Positions 45,851 to 53,488 of a stretch of DNA of 64,000 bases are shown here, piece by piece. The position numbers were made by a program, and so were the translations under genes. How positions within the stretch are numbered: the first letter of the stretch is position 1; each line of letters starts with the position of its first letter. The stretch spans positions 930,001-994,000 of the forward strand of contig NZ_POSP01000003.1 in assembly GCF_002885975.1 (NCBI RefSeq), given 5' to 3'. The DNA is from Paucibacter aquatile (GTDB taxonomy: Bacteria; Pseudomonadota; Gammaproteobacteria; Burkholderiales; Burkholderiaceae_C). Under the pieces are notes generated by a model. It ran no database searches. It was not told the DNA's origin and saw only the letters and a program-made list of their open reading frames with translations.

Positions 45851-45990
45851 TTAACACAGCACACGGTAGCTCGGAATATCACGGCATAACACGAACTAAC
45901 ACGGATTAGCTCGGGCTAACTCGGGCTAGCTCAGGTTAGCCTAAGTTAGCTTAAGCTGTACCGGGATAGCCTAAGCCAACCCGGGTTAGG
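45851..45990. repeat. Degenerate 10-bp tandem array (about 14 units)
   Basis: Units of exactly ten bases follow one another without gaps; consensus TCGGGYTAGC. The best-preserved copies are TCGGGCTAAC, TCGGGCTAGC and TCAGGTTAGC at 45911-45940, with divergence outwards. The ten-base period is close to the DNA helical repeat, so every TAGC core faces the same side of the helix. A second, shorter array with the same unit lies at 49011-49080. Confidence 0.85.
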
Positions 45991-46030
45991 CTAGCTCAGA
46001 TGATCCGAGGTAGGTGGTCAGCATGCCGGT

Positions 46031-46258
46031 CTACACGGACCTGTGAACACCACTACTCTTCCGCAGAAAGGCGCTCGTGCATTGAGCATCAAACTCCTCC
46101 GGGGTGACCGGGAGGTGCCGCACGATGCAGCTACCTGGAATTCGCACAGCGTCTGGGTCGCGCTGCAGGGCGTCTGTCACGGTGAAGCGACAGGGTGACT
46201 GGCGAACCGCGCCATGACAGTCTTTCATCATCCAGAACCAAAATTCAACTGCTTTCAT
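46031..46258 (-). CDS. Small conserved-looking hypothetical protein (75 aa)
   Basis: 75 residues starting MKAVEFWFWMMKD. The layout of an aromatic first strand, a basic patch (RQSPCRFT), then a TVTDALQRDPDAVRI segment and a C-terminal TPEEFDA resembles a group of short orphan proteins common in Burkholderiales (a W/Y-rich strand followed by R-x-T-x-x-x-A). No function is known. An upstream Met at 46306 is in frame, but the family-like start is at 46258. Confidence 0.55.
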   Translation of the reverse strand: MKAVEFWFWMMKDCHGAVRQSPCRFTVTDALQRDPDAVRIPGSCIVRHLPVTPEEFDAQCTSAFLRKSSGVHRSV

Positions 46259-46516
46259 GTGAGCAATCGTCGCGCATCGGTAGCTCGCTACGTGAGCCAC
46301 CAACAATCTCGCCCGAATGAACAGAGCAGGAACAACTTGGAACTAGGCGCCAACCGGGGATCTGGATGGCGTCAAAACCCAGGCTGCAGATTTGAAAGAA
46401 GGAGCTCTAGGAGCATCAGGGCGCCCGCGGGCTCTTGCGACGCAAATGAAGAAGGCGATCGGGCGGCGAGAGTTTTGAGCAGCAAGGAACCTAGAAGTGC
46501 ATTGACGTTGTGGGCT

Positions 46517-46588
46517 TCCGGTATGGAAAGGCATAGCGCCCCTTACCCGACGACGACGTCGGGTTCAGGCTACCTTGCCCATACCGGA
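46517..46588. repeat. Nested inverted repeats (72 bases)
   Basis: Outer arms TCCGGTATGG (46517-46526) and CCATACCGGA (46579-46588) are perfectly complementary over 10 bases. Centred between them is an 8-base hairpin, ACCCGACG/CGTCGGGT with loop ACGA (46545-46564). The spacers between inner and outer stems are partly complementary, so the whole can fold as one bulged cruciform. Confidence 0.7.
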
Positions 46589-46626
46589 CACTTCCGTATA
46601 TGGAACCTTCCCTCAGTTGCGGCAGT

Positions 46627-46669
46627 AGTCCTGAAGTGAGCTCTGAGAGTTCGGCGACTCACTTCAGGA
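46627..46669. repeat. Perfect 13-bp inverted repeat with 17-base loop
   Basis: GTCCTGAAGTGAG (46627-46639) and CTCACTTCAGGAC (46657-46669) are exact complements. No T run follows in either direction, so it is not a simple terminator. It lies only 38 bases from the nested repeats at 46517-46588. Confidence 0.8.
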
Positions 46670-46954
46670 CGCAGACCCGGCTTGCCGCACCCTTTTCAGG
46701 CGCTCCTCCCGGGGACGTATGTCTGCTTCCATCTACGTCCTTCATCAGCTTGGGCGACTGACTTCTCCAATTGCGCCCGACCGTTGGCTACCCGTAAAGC
46801 GCTGGAAAAATCAGTATAGACACGCGCGCTGCGAGGGACAATTTTTCAACTTTTCAGGACCGCAGCTGATCATCTCCAAGGGAGCTCCTGTAGGTCGCCG
46901 CACGCCCAGGAGCGCGACAGCAACCCGATCCGGCTGAGCGGTAGCACGCATCCC

Positions 46955-47014
46955 TCAGCGGTCAGCTGCCCAGCAATGACGGACGAAACCATTGACCCAC
47001 GCGGAAAAGCGCAC
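46955..47014 (-). pseudogene. ccdB toxin stub after ccdA
   Basis: A GTG one base after the ccdA stop opens a 19-codon frame, VRFSAWVNGF..., whose first residues look like the start of a CcdB-type gyrase poison in the normal ccdAB position. It hits TGA after residue 19, and no continuation is evident. If the reading is right, the toxin has been lost and the antitoxin is an orphan. Confidence 0.35.
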
Positions 47015-47015
47015 C

Positions 47016-47249
47016 TCAAAACTGTCGAAACCTCGCGAGCGGCACACCGTGCTCCTCGACGAACGCATTTGAGCTCAGCAGTGCATCCTGATTCTCTTGG
47101 AGCCATTTAGCGGCCACGCTCTTTGCTACTGCATCGGCAATGCCCTGCTCGGCCGCTTCGGAGATATTGACGCCAAGCTGGGCTGCGCGCGCGAGTAGCT
47201 TGCTGCTGACTCTGACCTTGGTCGTTCGCGGCTTCGATGGATTAATCAT
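47016..47249 (-). CDS. CcdA-family antitoxin
   Basis: A 77-residue antitoxin: N-terminal ribbon-helix-helix DNA-binding region (TTKVRVSSKLLARAAQLGVNIS) and the characteristic C-terminal toxin-binding tail (WLQENQDALLSSNAFVEEHG..LARFRQF). The start at 47249 is chosen because GGGAGG lies six bases before it; an in-frame Met at 47267 is less likely. It lies 55 bases after the GIY-YIG gene in the same direction. The expected ccdB is only a stub. Confidence 0.9.
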   Translation of the reverse strand: MINPSKPRTTKVRVSSKLLARAAQLGVNISEAAEQGIADAVAKSVAAKWLQENQDALLSSNAFVEEHGVPLARFRQF

Positions 47250-47304
47250 TGGAGTCCTCCCAATCAACTCGACACGCAGGCCGTTTTATAACTTCAATTA
47301 GAAA

Positions 47305-47814
47305 TCACATATGCCCGATGGGCACATGTGGGTTTGGTAGAACTCCAGGACACCAGCTTGCCAACAGCTCCTCATTAATGGGCGCCCAGTGATCCACATG
47401 GCTAAGTTGCATATACCTTCCAAATTTCTCCATTCTCTCCTCAGTCACACGAAATCTTGCGCCCGGCGTCCAGTGCGCTCCGGCAGCCAAGTTATAGCCG
47501 GTATCCTCGCGACATGACCGAAGCCTCACCGCCCAGGCATATTCCAACATCGCTCTCTGAGCATGACGAAGATTGCCATCAATTTCTTGAACACAGATTA
47601 CTTGGAAGTCATCGAAATGAGCAAGCTCGGCCGCCCGGCGAAGCAAACGATTTTGGCATTTACCTGCTTTGATTTGTCCAAAATGAACGGTAGCACGTTT
47701 TCTCACATTCTTGGTCACCCCCACCATGCGACGGCCATCCCGCACGTTCAAGACTACATAGATACCTGGGCTTTCGGGCAAGTGCGCTGTTAGATACTTC
47801 ATAAGCGACATCAA
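47305..47814 (-). CDS. GIY-YIG nuclease-family protein
   Basis: A 169-residue protein whose first 110 residues follow the GIY-YIG fold: GIYVV (17-21), MVGVTKNVRKR (30-40, with Met-Val-Gly replacing YIG), the arginine(s) at 38-40, a glutamate in AMLEYAWA and the final asparagine in GYNLAAG. The catalytic Arg, Glu and Asn positions appear kept, so it could be active. The last 50 residues are unassigned. Upstream of and co-directional with ccdA. Met5 is an alternative start. Confidence 0.75.
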   Translation of the reverse strand: MMSLMKYLTAHLPESPGIYVVLNVRDGRRMVGVTKNVRKRATVHFGQIKAGKCQNRLLRRAAELAHFDDFQVICVQEIDGNLRHAQRAMLEYAWAVRLRSCREDTGYNLAAGAHWTPGARFRVTEERMEKFGRYMQLSHVDHWAPINEELLASWCPGVLPNPHVPIGHM

Positions 47815-48068
47815 ATTAGTTTCGAAAGAGGCAATATAGCCTCCAGCTCAACCAACGACATCAAGGCAAATCCGGAAAACAGAATTCGACACCTACGACT
47901 ATAATCAGACTTACGCAAGAAGTAAGTAAGTTAATACTCATACCTCTATGAGGCAAAAATATTTCCGCGAGCCACACCCAATCCCCCATATTGATTCTCA
48001 AGATGACTCCAAGTTAATGACAAAGAGTCATGCGCCCGTACTTTCGCGCTTGTGCGCTACGCTAGCTA

Positions 48069-48400
48069 GTGAACGTGCGAAAGGCGGAATCGACGAGGCA
48101 TCCGCCCTTGGGGGCCCCGGCGAACGCGACTGGCTTCGCAGCTCTGACGCGGCTGGCTTTGGTGGAGCTACAGGACGAACGACCTGGGCGCGAGGCCCCT
48201 CACCGGACCGGCCGGCAACCTCTGCCAGTAGCTCGATGCGATAGACCAAAAAAGGGGCGCCAAGACGCGCATCCAGCGGTTTCTGCTAGCGTTCGCGCAC
48301 CTGGACCGGATTGCGGATCCGGAGCGCGGCCCATGGATGTTGGCCGAGACGCCGTTGGTGCTCAATGATCTGCTTGCCCTGATCTATACCCGCCCTACAC
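48069..48400 (+). pseudogene. Decayed gene remnant of unknown type
   Basis: Protein-like sequence appears in two different + frames: GAPANATGFAALTRLALVELQDER in one, then, after about 48260, RFLLAFAHLDRIADPERGPW and MLAETPLVLNDLLALIY in another. The switch of frame with no usable start or continuous frame suggests a frameshifted remnant. No family is recognised. Confidence 0.35.
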
Positions 48401-48500
48401 GCAGCGTTGTGCTGATAACACCGAGACATCAAGTGCCCCCCCCCCGCAGGGTCCTCGAACCACTCTATAAGGTCTCGTCGATTTTCAGGTCCCACAACAA

Positions 48501-48843
48501 AAGGATGGCCCTCACATCCCCCCCCTCGTTTCTAGGGGTACCAGGCCCCGCCCGGGCGCGCTGGGCGACCGAGGCACCCTCAGGGTATGCCGCCCAGGAG
48601 ATCTCGCCTTCTAGGACCCTTTCAGCCCTACTGAAGGATAGCTCTCACGGGCCGGTGTCGGAGGGAGTCTTTGTCGAACCCTGTCGCTTCAGAACGCGTT
48701 CGTGGGCGGCTGATCTCACCCTGTTATGGATGACACGATCCACACGGGCCCGGTCGATGGCGATGCTCTTCTGCTCATATCAATCCCCCACCCCTCCGGG
48801 CTGCAATTTCGAGGATTGCATGCTTGGCACGTGCCCGTGGCAA
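48501..48843. repeat. Duplicated module, copy A (about 340 bp)
   Basis: Aligns in direct orientation with 53764-54104. A 58-base block (48522-48579) is identical to 53783-53840, including the small stem CCCCT/AGGGG and a CGCCCGGGCG palindrome. The rest diverges moderately, with small indels. The module encodes a small basic protein on the minus strand, decayed in this copy. Confidence 0.85.
48622..48778 (-). pseudogene. Frameshifted copy of the 52-aa basic protein
   Basis: Compared with the intact copy at 53882-54040, one base is missing at codon 3 and another near codon 31, and the penultimate codon is TAG. With the gaps restored it reads MSKKSI..DRARVDRVIHNR, then RSAAHERVLKR. Many differences from the intact copy are silent or conservative, showing that the frame was once under selection. 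Confidence 0.65.
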
Positions 48844-49010
48844 ACAACGCGGAACGCGACGAAGGTGTTGACTACTTGGCTCCGGGGACCAGCGGTGCCA
48901 TCCACCTGCCGAGCACAGCCCAGCTCCTTCATCAAGTCATGCTTCAAAACATGAAGATTGAGGAGACCAGGAACCCAGGACCGATTCAGAATGCGAACGC
49001 GACATGCCGT

Positions 49011-49080
49011 TTCAGGCTGGCTTAGCTCGGGTTAGCTCATGCTGCTCCAGGGCAGCTCGGACGAGGTACGGCTACCTCAG
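49011..49080. repeat. Second degenerate 10-bp array (about 6-7 units)
   Basis: CTTAGCTCGG, GTTAGCTCAT, GCTGCTCCAG, GGCAGCTCGG and following decamers keep the ten-base period and are rotations of the unit at 45851-45990, in the same orientation. It ends 100 bases before the NUC1 nuclease gene. Confidence 0.65.
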
Positions 49081-49180
49081 CTCAGGACCAGCAAGGGTGA
49101 GATCATCAAGAGCAGCGATAGTTGCCGGTGCACCACTTGGGTTCAGCCATCATCTTTACGGTCGCCCTTGAAATACTCCC

Positions 49181-49954
49181 ATGCGTTCGCCGATCTACCG
49201 ATACCTATCACCAGCGGCACTCGTCTGCGGATCTCTTTGGCATGTGCCTGGAAGTGCCGGGGCCATCAGCACGGAAGTGGCTAGCCTGCCGAGCTCTTTC
49301 GCAAGCTGCCCGAAGTTTTTCGTACAACAGCAAGCACCGGTCATAGCTCGCAATCCGCAGCTGCGCGAGCTCTGCTACGACAGCTTTGCGGTGCTGCATA
49401 GCGGGGCTACAAAAACGCCCGTCTTTGCGGCGCAGCGACTCAACAGGCAGGCCCTGGGCGGGATCAAGCGTCAAAAGTCAGACCGGTTCTTTGCAGATGC
49501 ACGACTCCCTCGCACAGAGCGAGCCGAGCTTGAAGACTACAAGCGGTCAGGCTACTCCCGAGGACATCTGGCACCCTCGGGCGATATGGCCACTGAAGTG
49601 GCGCTCGCGCAGTCCTTCTCGCTGGCCAATATGGTGCCGCAGTCGATTCGGCACAATTCCGGGGCTTGGTCCAAGATCGAACAGGACACGCGAAAGTACG
49701 TACTGCGCGCCCAGGGCGACGTCTATGTAATCACCGGGGCGGTTTTTGCTGGAAGCAATACGCGGATCGGTGACAACGGCGTTCATGTACCAAGCCACCT
49801 GTTCAAACTGGTGTACGACGGTCAAACTCGGCAAGCCTGGGTTCACTGGCAAGCCAACCGTGACGACGAAGTCGCCGGAAAACCGATCAGCTACCAAGAA
49901 TTGGTACGACGTACGGGCGTCCAATGGTTGCCGCCGGGGGCCACAAGACCTTAA
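49181..49954 (+). CDS. Secreted DNA/RNA non-specific endonuclease (NUC1 family)
   Basis: A 257-residue nuclease with an N-terminal signal peptide (about residues 1-28). The catalytic region reads SGYSRGHLAPSGDM: His129 is the general base, but the usual DRGH is SRGH here (Ser126 for Asp). The metal-binding segment SLANMVPQ..RHN (Asn150) and Glu167 are kept, as is the later VYVITGAVF strand. Export with no visible immunity gene suggests nutrient scavenging or an effector role. The weak start context leaves the N-terminus uncertain. Confidence 0.88.
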   Translation: MRSPIYRYLSPAALVCGSLWHVPGSAGAISTEVASLPSSFASCPKFFVQQQAPVIARNPQLRELCYDSFAVLHSGATKTPVFAAQRLNRQALGGIKRQKSDRFFADARLPRTERAELEDYKRSGYSRGHLAPSGDMATEVALAQSFSLANMVPQSIRHNSGAWSKIEQDTRKYVLRAQGDVYVITGAVFAGSNTRIGDNGVHVPSHLFKLVYDGQTRQAWVHWQANRDDEVAGKPISYQELVRRTGVQWLPPGATRP

Positions 49955-50556
49955 CCAACAGCCATCTAGTCTCGCGGGACCGAGTGTGAGCAAGACGCCC
50001 TCAACCGACGTCCCGGTTTCTTTGTGGAGGACAGCTCTGCAGCGGTTGCTGACGGTCGCGGCCGGAGCTCGTATGGCGGCAATGTGCCCAAAGCCGAAGT
50101 TCGAAGTCAAGGGCGAAGGACGGCAGCGCAGCGATTGCTGCCATTGACCGGCGTCACGCCTACTCACGCTCTGCACCGTCAAGCAGCCATTGCGCACGGC
50201 GACGAGTACCGTTCGGAGTTGCGGCCGTTACCGCCCGTCTCAGCTACGGCACCTGCCGGCAGCAATTTCTGCGGATTTGCCAGCGCGATGTGTTGATAAC
50301 GTTGTGGACAAGCTGTTCGCAACATGTGCGAAAAAATGTATAACACACTATATGTAGTGTGTCGTCGCATTTTTAGACACACATCTAGTTTTGCTGCTAT
50401 CCTGCTTACAGAAATGCAAACGGCCAAGGGCTTGCGCACTTGGCCGTTGCCCCCAAGGTGACCACCCGGGGCTCGATCCGAAGATCATGTGTGGAAGCTT
50501 GATGCTACACGGTTTGAGATTTCATGGTGGTCTGGTTTGTAACTGGAGAAGCAACC
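49955..50556. other. Gene-poor stretch before DUF3892 gene
   Basis: No convincing coding region. Near 50290 are TTGATAAC and TTGTGGACAA, reminiscent of but not matching DnaA boxes, followed by the hairpin at 50343-50362. Confidence 0.45.
50343..50362. repeat. Perfect 8-bp palindromic hairpin
   Basis: ACACACTA-TATG-TAGTGTGT in an AT-richer stretch (AAAAAATGTATAAC just before). This could be an operator for an island regulator or a cruciform. Confidence 0.55.
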
Positions 50557-50853
50557 ATGGCTGATGTTCGCATCACCTGTATTTTGAAGTCGTATCCCCA
50601 GGGCGGCCACGACCACATCACGAATGTCGGTAACCCAGCCGGCAATTGGATGTGGCCCGTGGCACAGGTCGTCGAAAGCATTGACAACAAGACCAACACA
50701 TTCTTCGTGCTGGACCCGGTCTCGGGCAAGCGCGCAGATGTCGGTGTCGTGCGCCCCGGTAATCATGCGCCGTATTTGCGCACCTACGCCAATGGCGTTT
50801 GGAACGACAACTTGTTGTCGTTGAACTTCTGCCCGTGGGACGCCGCGGCATAA
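50557..50853 (+). CDS. DUF3892 family protein
   Basis: A 98-residue protein with the DUF3892 pattern: a first strand VRITCILKSYP, then HDHITNVG, a middle segment VESIDNKTNTFFVLD, and the C-terminal YLRTYANGVWNDNLLSL. The family is widespread on bacterial chromosomes and mobile elements with no known function. GGAG lies ten bases before the ATG, and a strong terminator follows, so it is a self-contained transcription unit. Confidence 0.85.
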   Translation: MADVRITCILKSYPQGGHDHITNVGNPAGNWMWPVAQVVESIDNKTNTFFVLDPVSGKRADVGVVRPGNHAPYLRTYANGVWNDNLLSLNFCPWDAAA

Positions 50854-50874
50854 CCGCCCGGACGTTTCTCGCGC

Positions 50875-50901
50875 AAGGGGCCTCGTCGGGGCCCCTTTTT
50901 T
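50875..50901 (+). terminator. Intrinsic terminator of the DUF3892 gene
   Basis: An 8-base stem AAGGGGCC/GGCCCCTT with a 7-base loop, followed by a T run, 21 bases after the stop codon. Confidence 0.85.
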
Positions 50902-51252
50902 CATCTGACGTGGTAGAAGACCTCGGCCGGCCGGGCACCTAGCAGCCGTCACACACGTCGCACACAACAGCGGCCTGCGAGCCGACGCGGCGGCGAACGA
51001 GTGACCTCTGATTACCACGAGCCTCGGCCGCTGCTGGCTATGTCGAGACCTACCCGGATTTCAAAAATTACTCCAAACCAGGACGGGTTTATAGATTGGT
51101 TGAGTTGGCCGCCGAGTAGCAGGTTACCTCGCCGCAACTCGCTGATACCATAAGGCCGACTCGTGCGACGGTTCCGGCGTGCGAGGACGGGTCCGTGGGG
51201 TGACCTGAAGGCGGAATGCGACGTATCGCGCTATCGGCGCTAAATCGGCTGC
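50902..51252. other. Gene-free stretch
   Basis: About 350 bases between the DUF3892 terminator and the convergent gene at 51253; nothing recognisable on either strand. Confidence 0.5.
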
Positions 51253-52167
51253 TTACTGCAGCGCGTTGACGTGCTCGGCAGCCTCCATCGGAGATGAAGC
51301 TTCAATGACATCCAATTGTTCTGCCTTGGCCAAGCGCAGGAGGCGGTCGAGCATCGAAGTCGCCTCCTTCACGACTTCCTCGCTAGCCGCTCCATTCAGC
51401 GTATCTGTATTGATTAACAGCACGGGCTTCACGGCGTTTCCCTGCATGTGCCGGCGGATCACGTCAATTTCATAGAGCTTGCTCTGAGATTCGCGCAACG
51501 TGTTCATGCTCTGACGCTTGGTCCCGGGGAGACTTGTCACCTGCAAGAGCCATTGTCGCCAGGCGTAGTCGACCGTCAGTTCGGGAAGATCAAGGCTGGG
51601 TTGAAGACTTTTCTCGAATCTGGCACGGCGCTCGGGATCGTCTCCAGCGACCTGACGCCGTATTGCCTGTAGGAACTCTTGAGTCTTGATCGTGTGACGC
51701 GGTCGCTCCGAGACGGTTTCATCATCGACGAGAGCATCAGCAGAGCCGAACGCGCTCACGCTTCGAACGGCTGCATCCAACAATTGCTCGATGCCATAAC
51801 CCCTTCCCATCAACTGCGGTCCCAAGATGAAGCCATGGAACGGAGCTTCCAAATCCTCAAGCGGTACTCCCGCCTGTTGCCGAAGGGTCATGAACTCGGC
51901 AGCTTGGCGCAGTACACCGTGTGCCGCCGTTCCGCGCTGGACACCTAAGAGCGCCCGTAGTCGGAGGAGCGGCAGGACGCAATAGGTACCCGGGCTGACC
52001 GAAGATTTGCTCCCTGCGTCCGGCTCCACCGCAATCAGGACGACAACCCGCTCACCCGTTCCGGGAACTGGTTCCCAGAAAACGGGCGAAAACCGGGCGA
52101 CAAACGGCGGCGCGGCAAGATGCTGCGACGGCGTGTCTAGGCGGACGGCGGGCTGGAAGAGTTCCAC
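51253..52167 (-). CDS. Unknown partner of the HipA-like kinase
   Basis: A 304-residue soluble protein of no recognised family. The N-terminal half (about 20-130) is strand-rich (VVVLIAVEPD, CVLPLLRLRALLG) and the C-terminal half helical. Its start lies 31 bases inside the end of the kinase gene, so the two are translationally coupled. Its position, directly after a HipA-like kinase, is where a DUF3037-type protein is often found, but I see no clear match. It could be the kinase's substrate, inhibitor or sensor. Confidence 0.7.
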   Translation of the reverse strand: MELFQPAVRLDTPSQHLAAPPFVARFSPVFWEPVPGTGERVVVLIAVEPDAGSKSSVSPGTYCVLPLLRLRALLGVQRGTAAHGVLRQAAEFMTLRQQAGVPLEDLEAPFHGFILGPQLMGRGYGIEQLLDAAVRSVSAFGSADALVDDETVSERPRHTIKTQEFLQAIRRQVAGDDPERRARFEKSLQPSLDLPELTVDYAWRQWLLQVTSLPGTKRQSMNTLRESQSKLYEIDVIRRHMQGNAVKPVLLINTDTLNGAASEEVVKEATSMLDRLLRLAKAEQLDVIEASSPMEAAEHVNALQ

Positions 52168-53042
52168 AGGGATGCGGCACTTGGACGGGCGAGGCGATCT
52201 TGTAAGTGTAGAGCGAGCGCTGGGAGCCGAAGATTGATGCTCCGGAGATAGACATGAGCCATCATCAAAACGGTATCAACGTCCGGAATACCCGTGGACC
52301 AGGATTGAGCTTGGTCGGCCATCCAGATGAGGCGTTGTCGCTGGCTGGTCCAACTTGACGGCAGCATCTCCATTTTGTGATCCGTCGGTCGTCGCATGAG
52401 CATTTCCGTCGCAAGGGTGTTTCGGCTCGCCCGCTCGTCGATCACCGTCTGCCGAGCGATAGCCTCGGCAAACTTCTGCATCACCTTCGCCACGCTCGGC
52501 AGAGCTCGCTCATGGTCGATGAGCCACCAGCGCAAGCCGTCGTAGACCAAGTTCTCGCAGTGCCGGTCGTCATTGGCAACCAGCTCATCCCACGCCCCGC
52601 CACTTGCGCCCTGCTGGCTCTGACAAACCTGCCCCCACACCCATTCCTCAGCGGCGTCCGTGCCACGGGGGCGGGCCAACGTGTCATCCGGCCATTGCAG
52701 TTCGCTGCCGAAGCAGATGACCAGGTCGGTGTTTGCGCCGCGAACCTTCGCGGGAATCCCGGGAAGATCATGCTTTTCAGCGAGAACGAGTGCACCGCCG
52801 GGGACCGGCAGCTTCAAAGCGCGCGCAGCAGCTGCGCAAGCCAACTCTGCCGCCAGCACTTCCTTCTTGGCAACCCACTTCACCATCATCGGTACGGCAG
52901 GCTCAAGGCTGCTTGAACGCTGCGCCATCCCTCGCCAGACTTTGTTGAGATGGTTACCTTGCAGGAGGCTTCCAGTGCAAAGCAAACGCAGGACGGGCGT
53001 TTCGCGCCATCTTTGAAGGTCCGCTGCGCCAGAGCTGGTCAT
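52137..53042 (-). CDS. HipA-like protein kinase
   Basis: A 301-residue kinase-like protein. Visible elements: candidate ATP lysine Lys55 (PMMVKWV), Glu66 on the following helix with ALKLPVP (the HipA-type xGLxVP), catalytic loop NDDRHCENLV (Asp159, Asn164) and metal-binding Asp176 in WWLIDHERAL. This is the compact single-domain HipA-like arrangement, shorter than toxin HipA (about 440), with no HipB-type repressor nearby. HipA kinases phosphorylate aminoacyl-tRNA synthetases; the target here is unknown. Confidence 0.78.
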   Translation of the reverse strand: MTSSGAADLQRWRETPVLRLLCTGSLLQGNHLNKVWRGMAQRSSSLEPAVPMMVKWVAKKEVLAAELACAAAARALKLPVPGGALVLAEKHDLPGIPAKVRGANTDLVICFGSELQWPDDTLARPRGTDAAEEWVWGQVCQSQQGASGGAWDELVANDDRHCENLVYDGLRWWLIDHERALPSVAKVMQKFAEAIARQTVIDERASRNTLATEMLMRRPTDHKMEMLPSSWTSQRQRLIWMADQAQSWSTGIPDVDTVLMMAHVYLRSINLRLPALALHLQDRLARPSAASLWNSSSPPSA

Positions 53043-53287
53043 GGGATTGTCTGTGCTGGTAGTGACCGGCCAATGCTACTTGTACTGGGGCACTCTTGAG
53101 AAAGGGGAGCCCCACCCAGACGCCCTGGGCGAGTAGAGCTTAGCCCTCGCGGGCAAATCCCGCCGCCAGTAGAGCACAGGAATGCTAGTCCGTTTTCGGC
53201 CATTCCTCCAAAAGAGGGCCCACCCCGGTGGGATGGTTGCGCAGCGGGCGCTGATGGATGCTGGCGCCATCACTGTAGGAGAGCCCC

Positions 53288-53488
53288 ATGCATACCGCCC
53301 ACCAGCCTGCCGGCCATACGTTCACCGCTACGTTGCTGAAAATCTTGCGCCAAACCGAAGTGCTGCTTGAGCGGCGCGTTGAGGCGACTGAGCGTGCGGA
53401 TGCACTTCATAGTCTTGAGGTAACAGAGTCCACCTGGGGTGCATGGGAGCAGGCGCTGCTGGAGTGGATGCCGCCGCAGGCAAGATGA
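53288..53488 (+). CDS. Possible small protein (66 aa), first of an overlapping pair
   Basis: 66 residues (MHTAHQPAGHTFTATLLKIL start), predicted mostly helical (ILRQTEVLLERRVEATERADAL). AGGAG is well placed before the ATG, and the stop overlaps the next start as ATGA, which supports real coding. No family is recognised. Confidence 0.4.
   Translation: MHTAHQPAGHTFTATLLKILRQTEVLLERRVEATERADALHSLEVTESTWGAWEQALLEWMPPQAR

Noticed and set aside
45851..45990. CRISPR array
   Set aside because: Repeats are contiguous ten-base units without spacers, and no cas genes are present.
46517..46588. Integron attC site
   Set aside because: Folding symmetry is suggestive, but the GTTRRRY/RYYYAAC core sites and an integron integrase are missing.
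46214..46639. 141-codon + strand frame over the hairpin region
   Set aside because: No protein-like character; it spans strong inverted repeats and is antisense to the better candidate at 46031-46258.
48337..48954. 205-codon + strand frame across module A
   Set aside because: Reads through the duplicated module and a long C run; the corresponding frame is not conserved in copy B.
50290..50320. DnaA box or replication origin (TTGATAAC, TTGTGGACAA)
   Set aside because: Neither matches the TTWTNCACA consensus, and no replication initiator gene is nearby.
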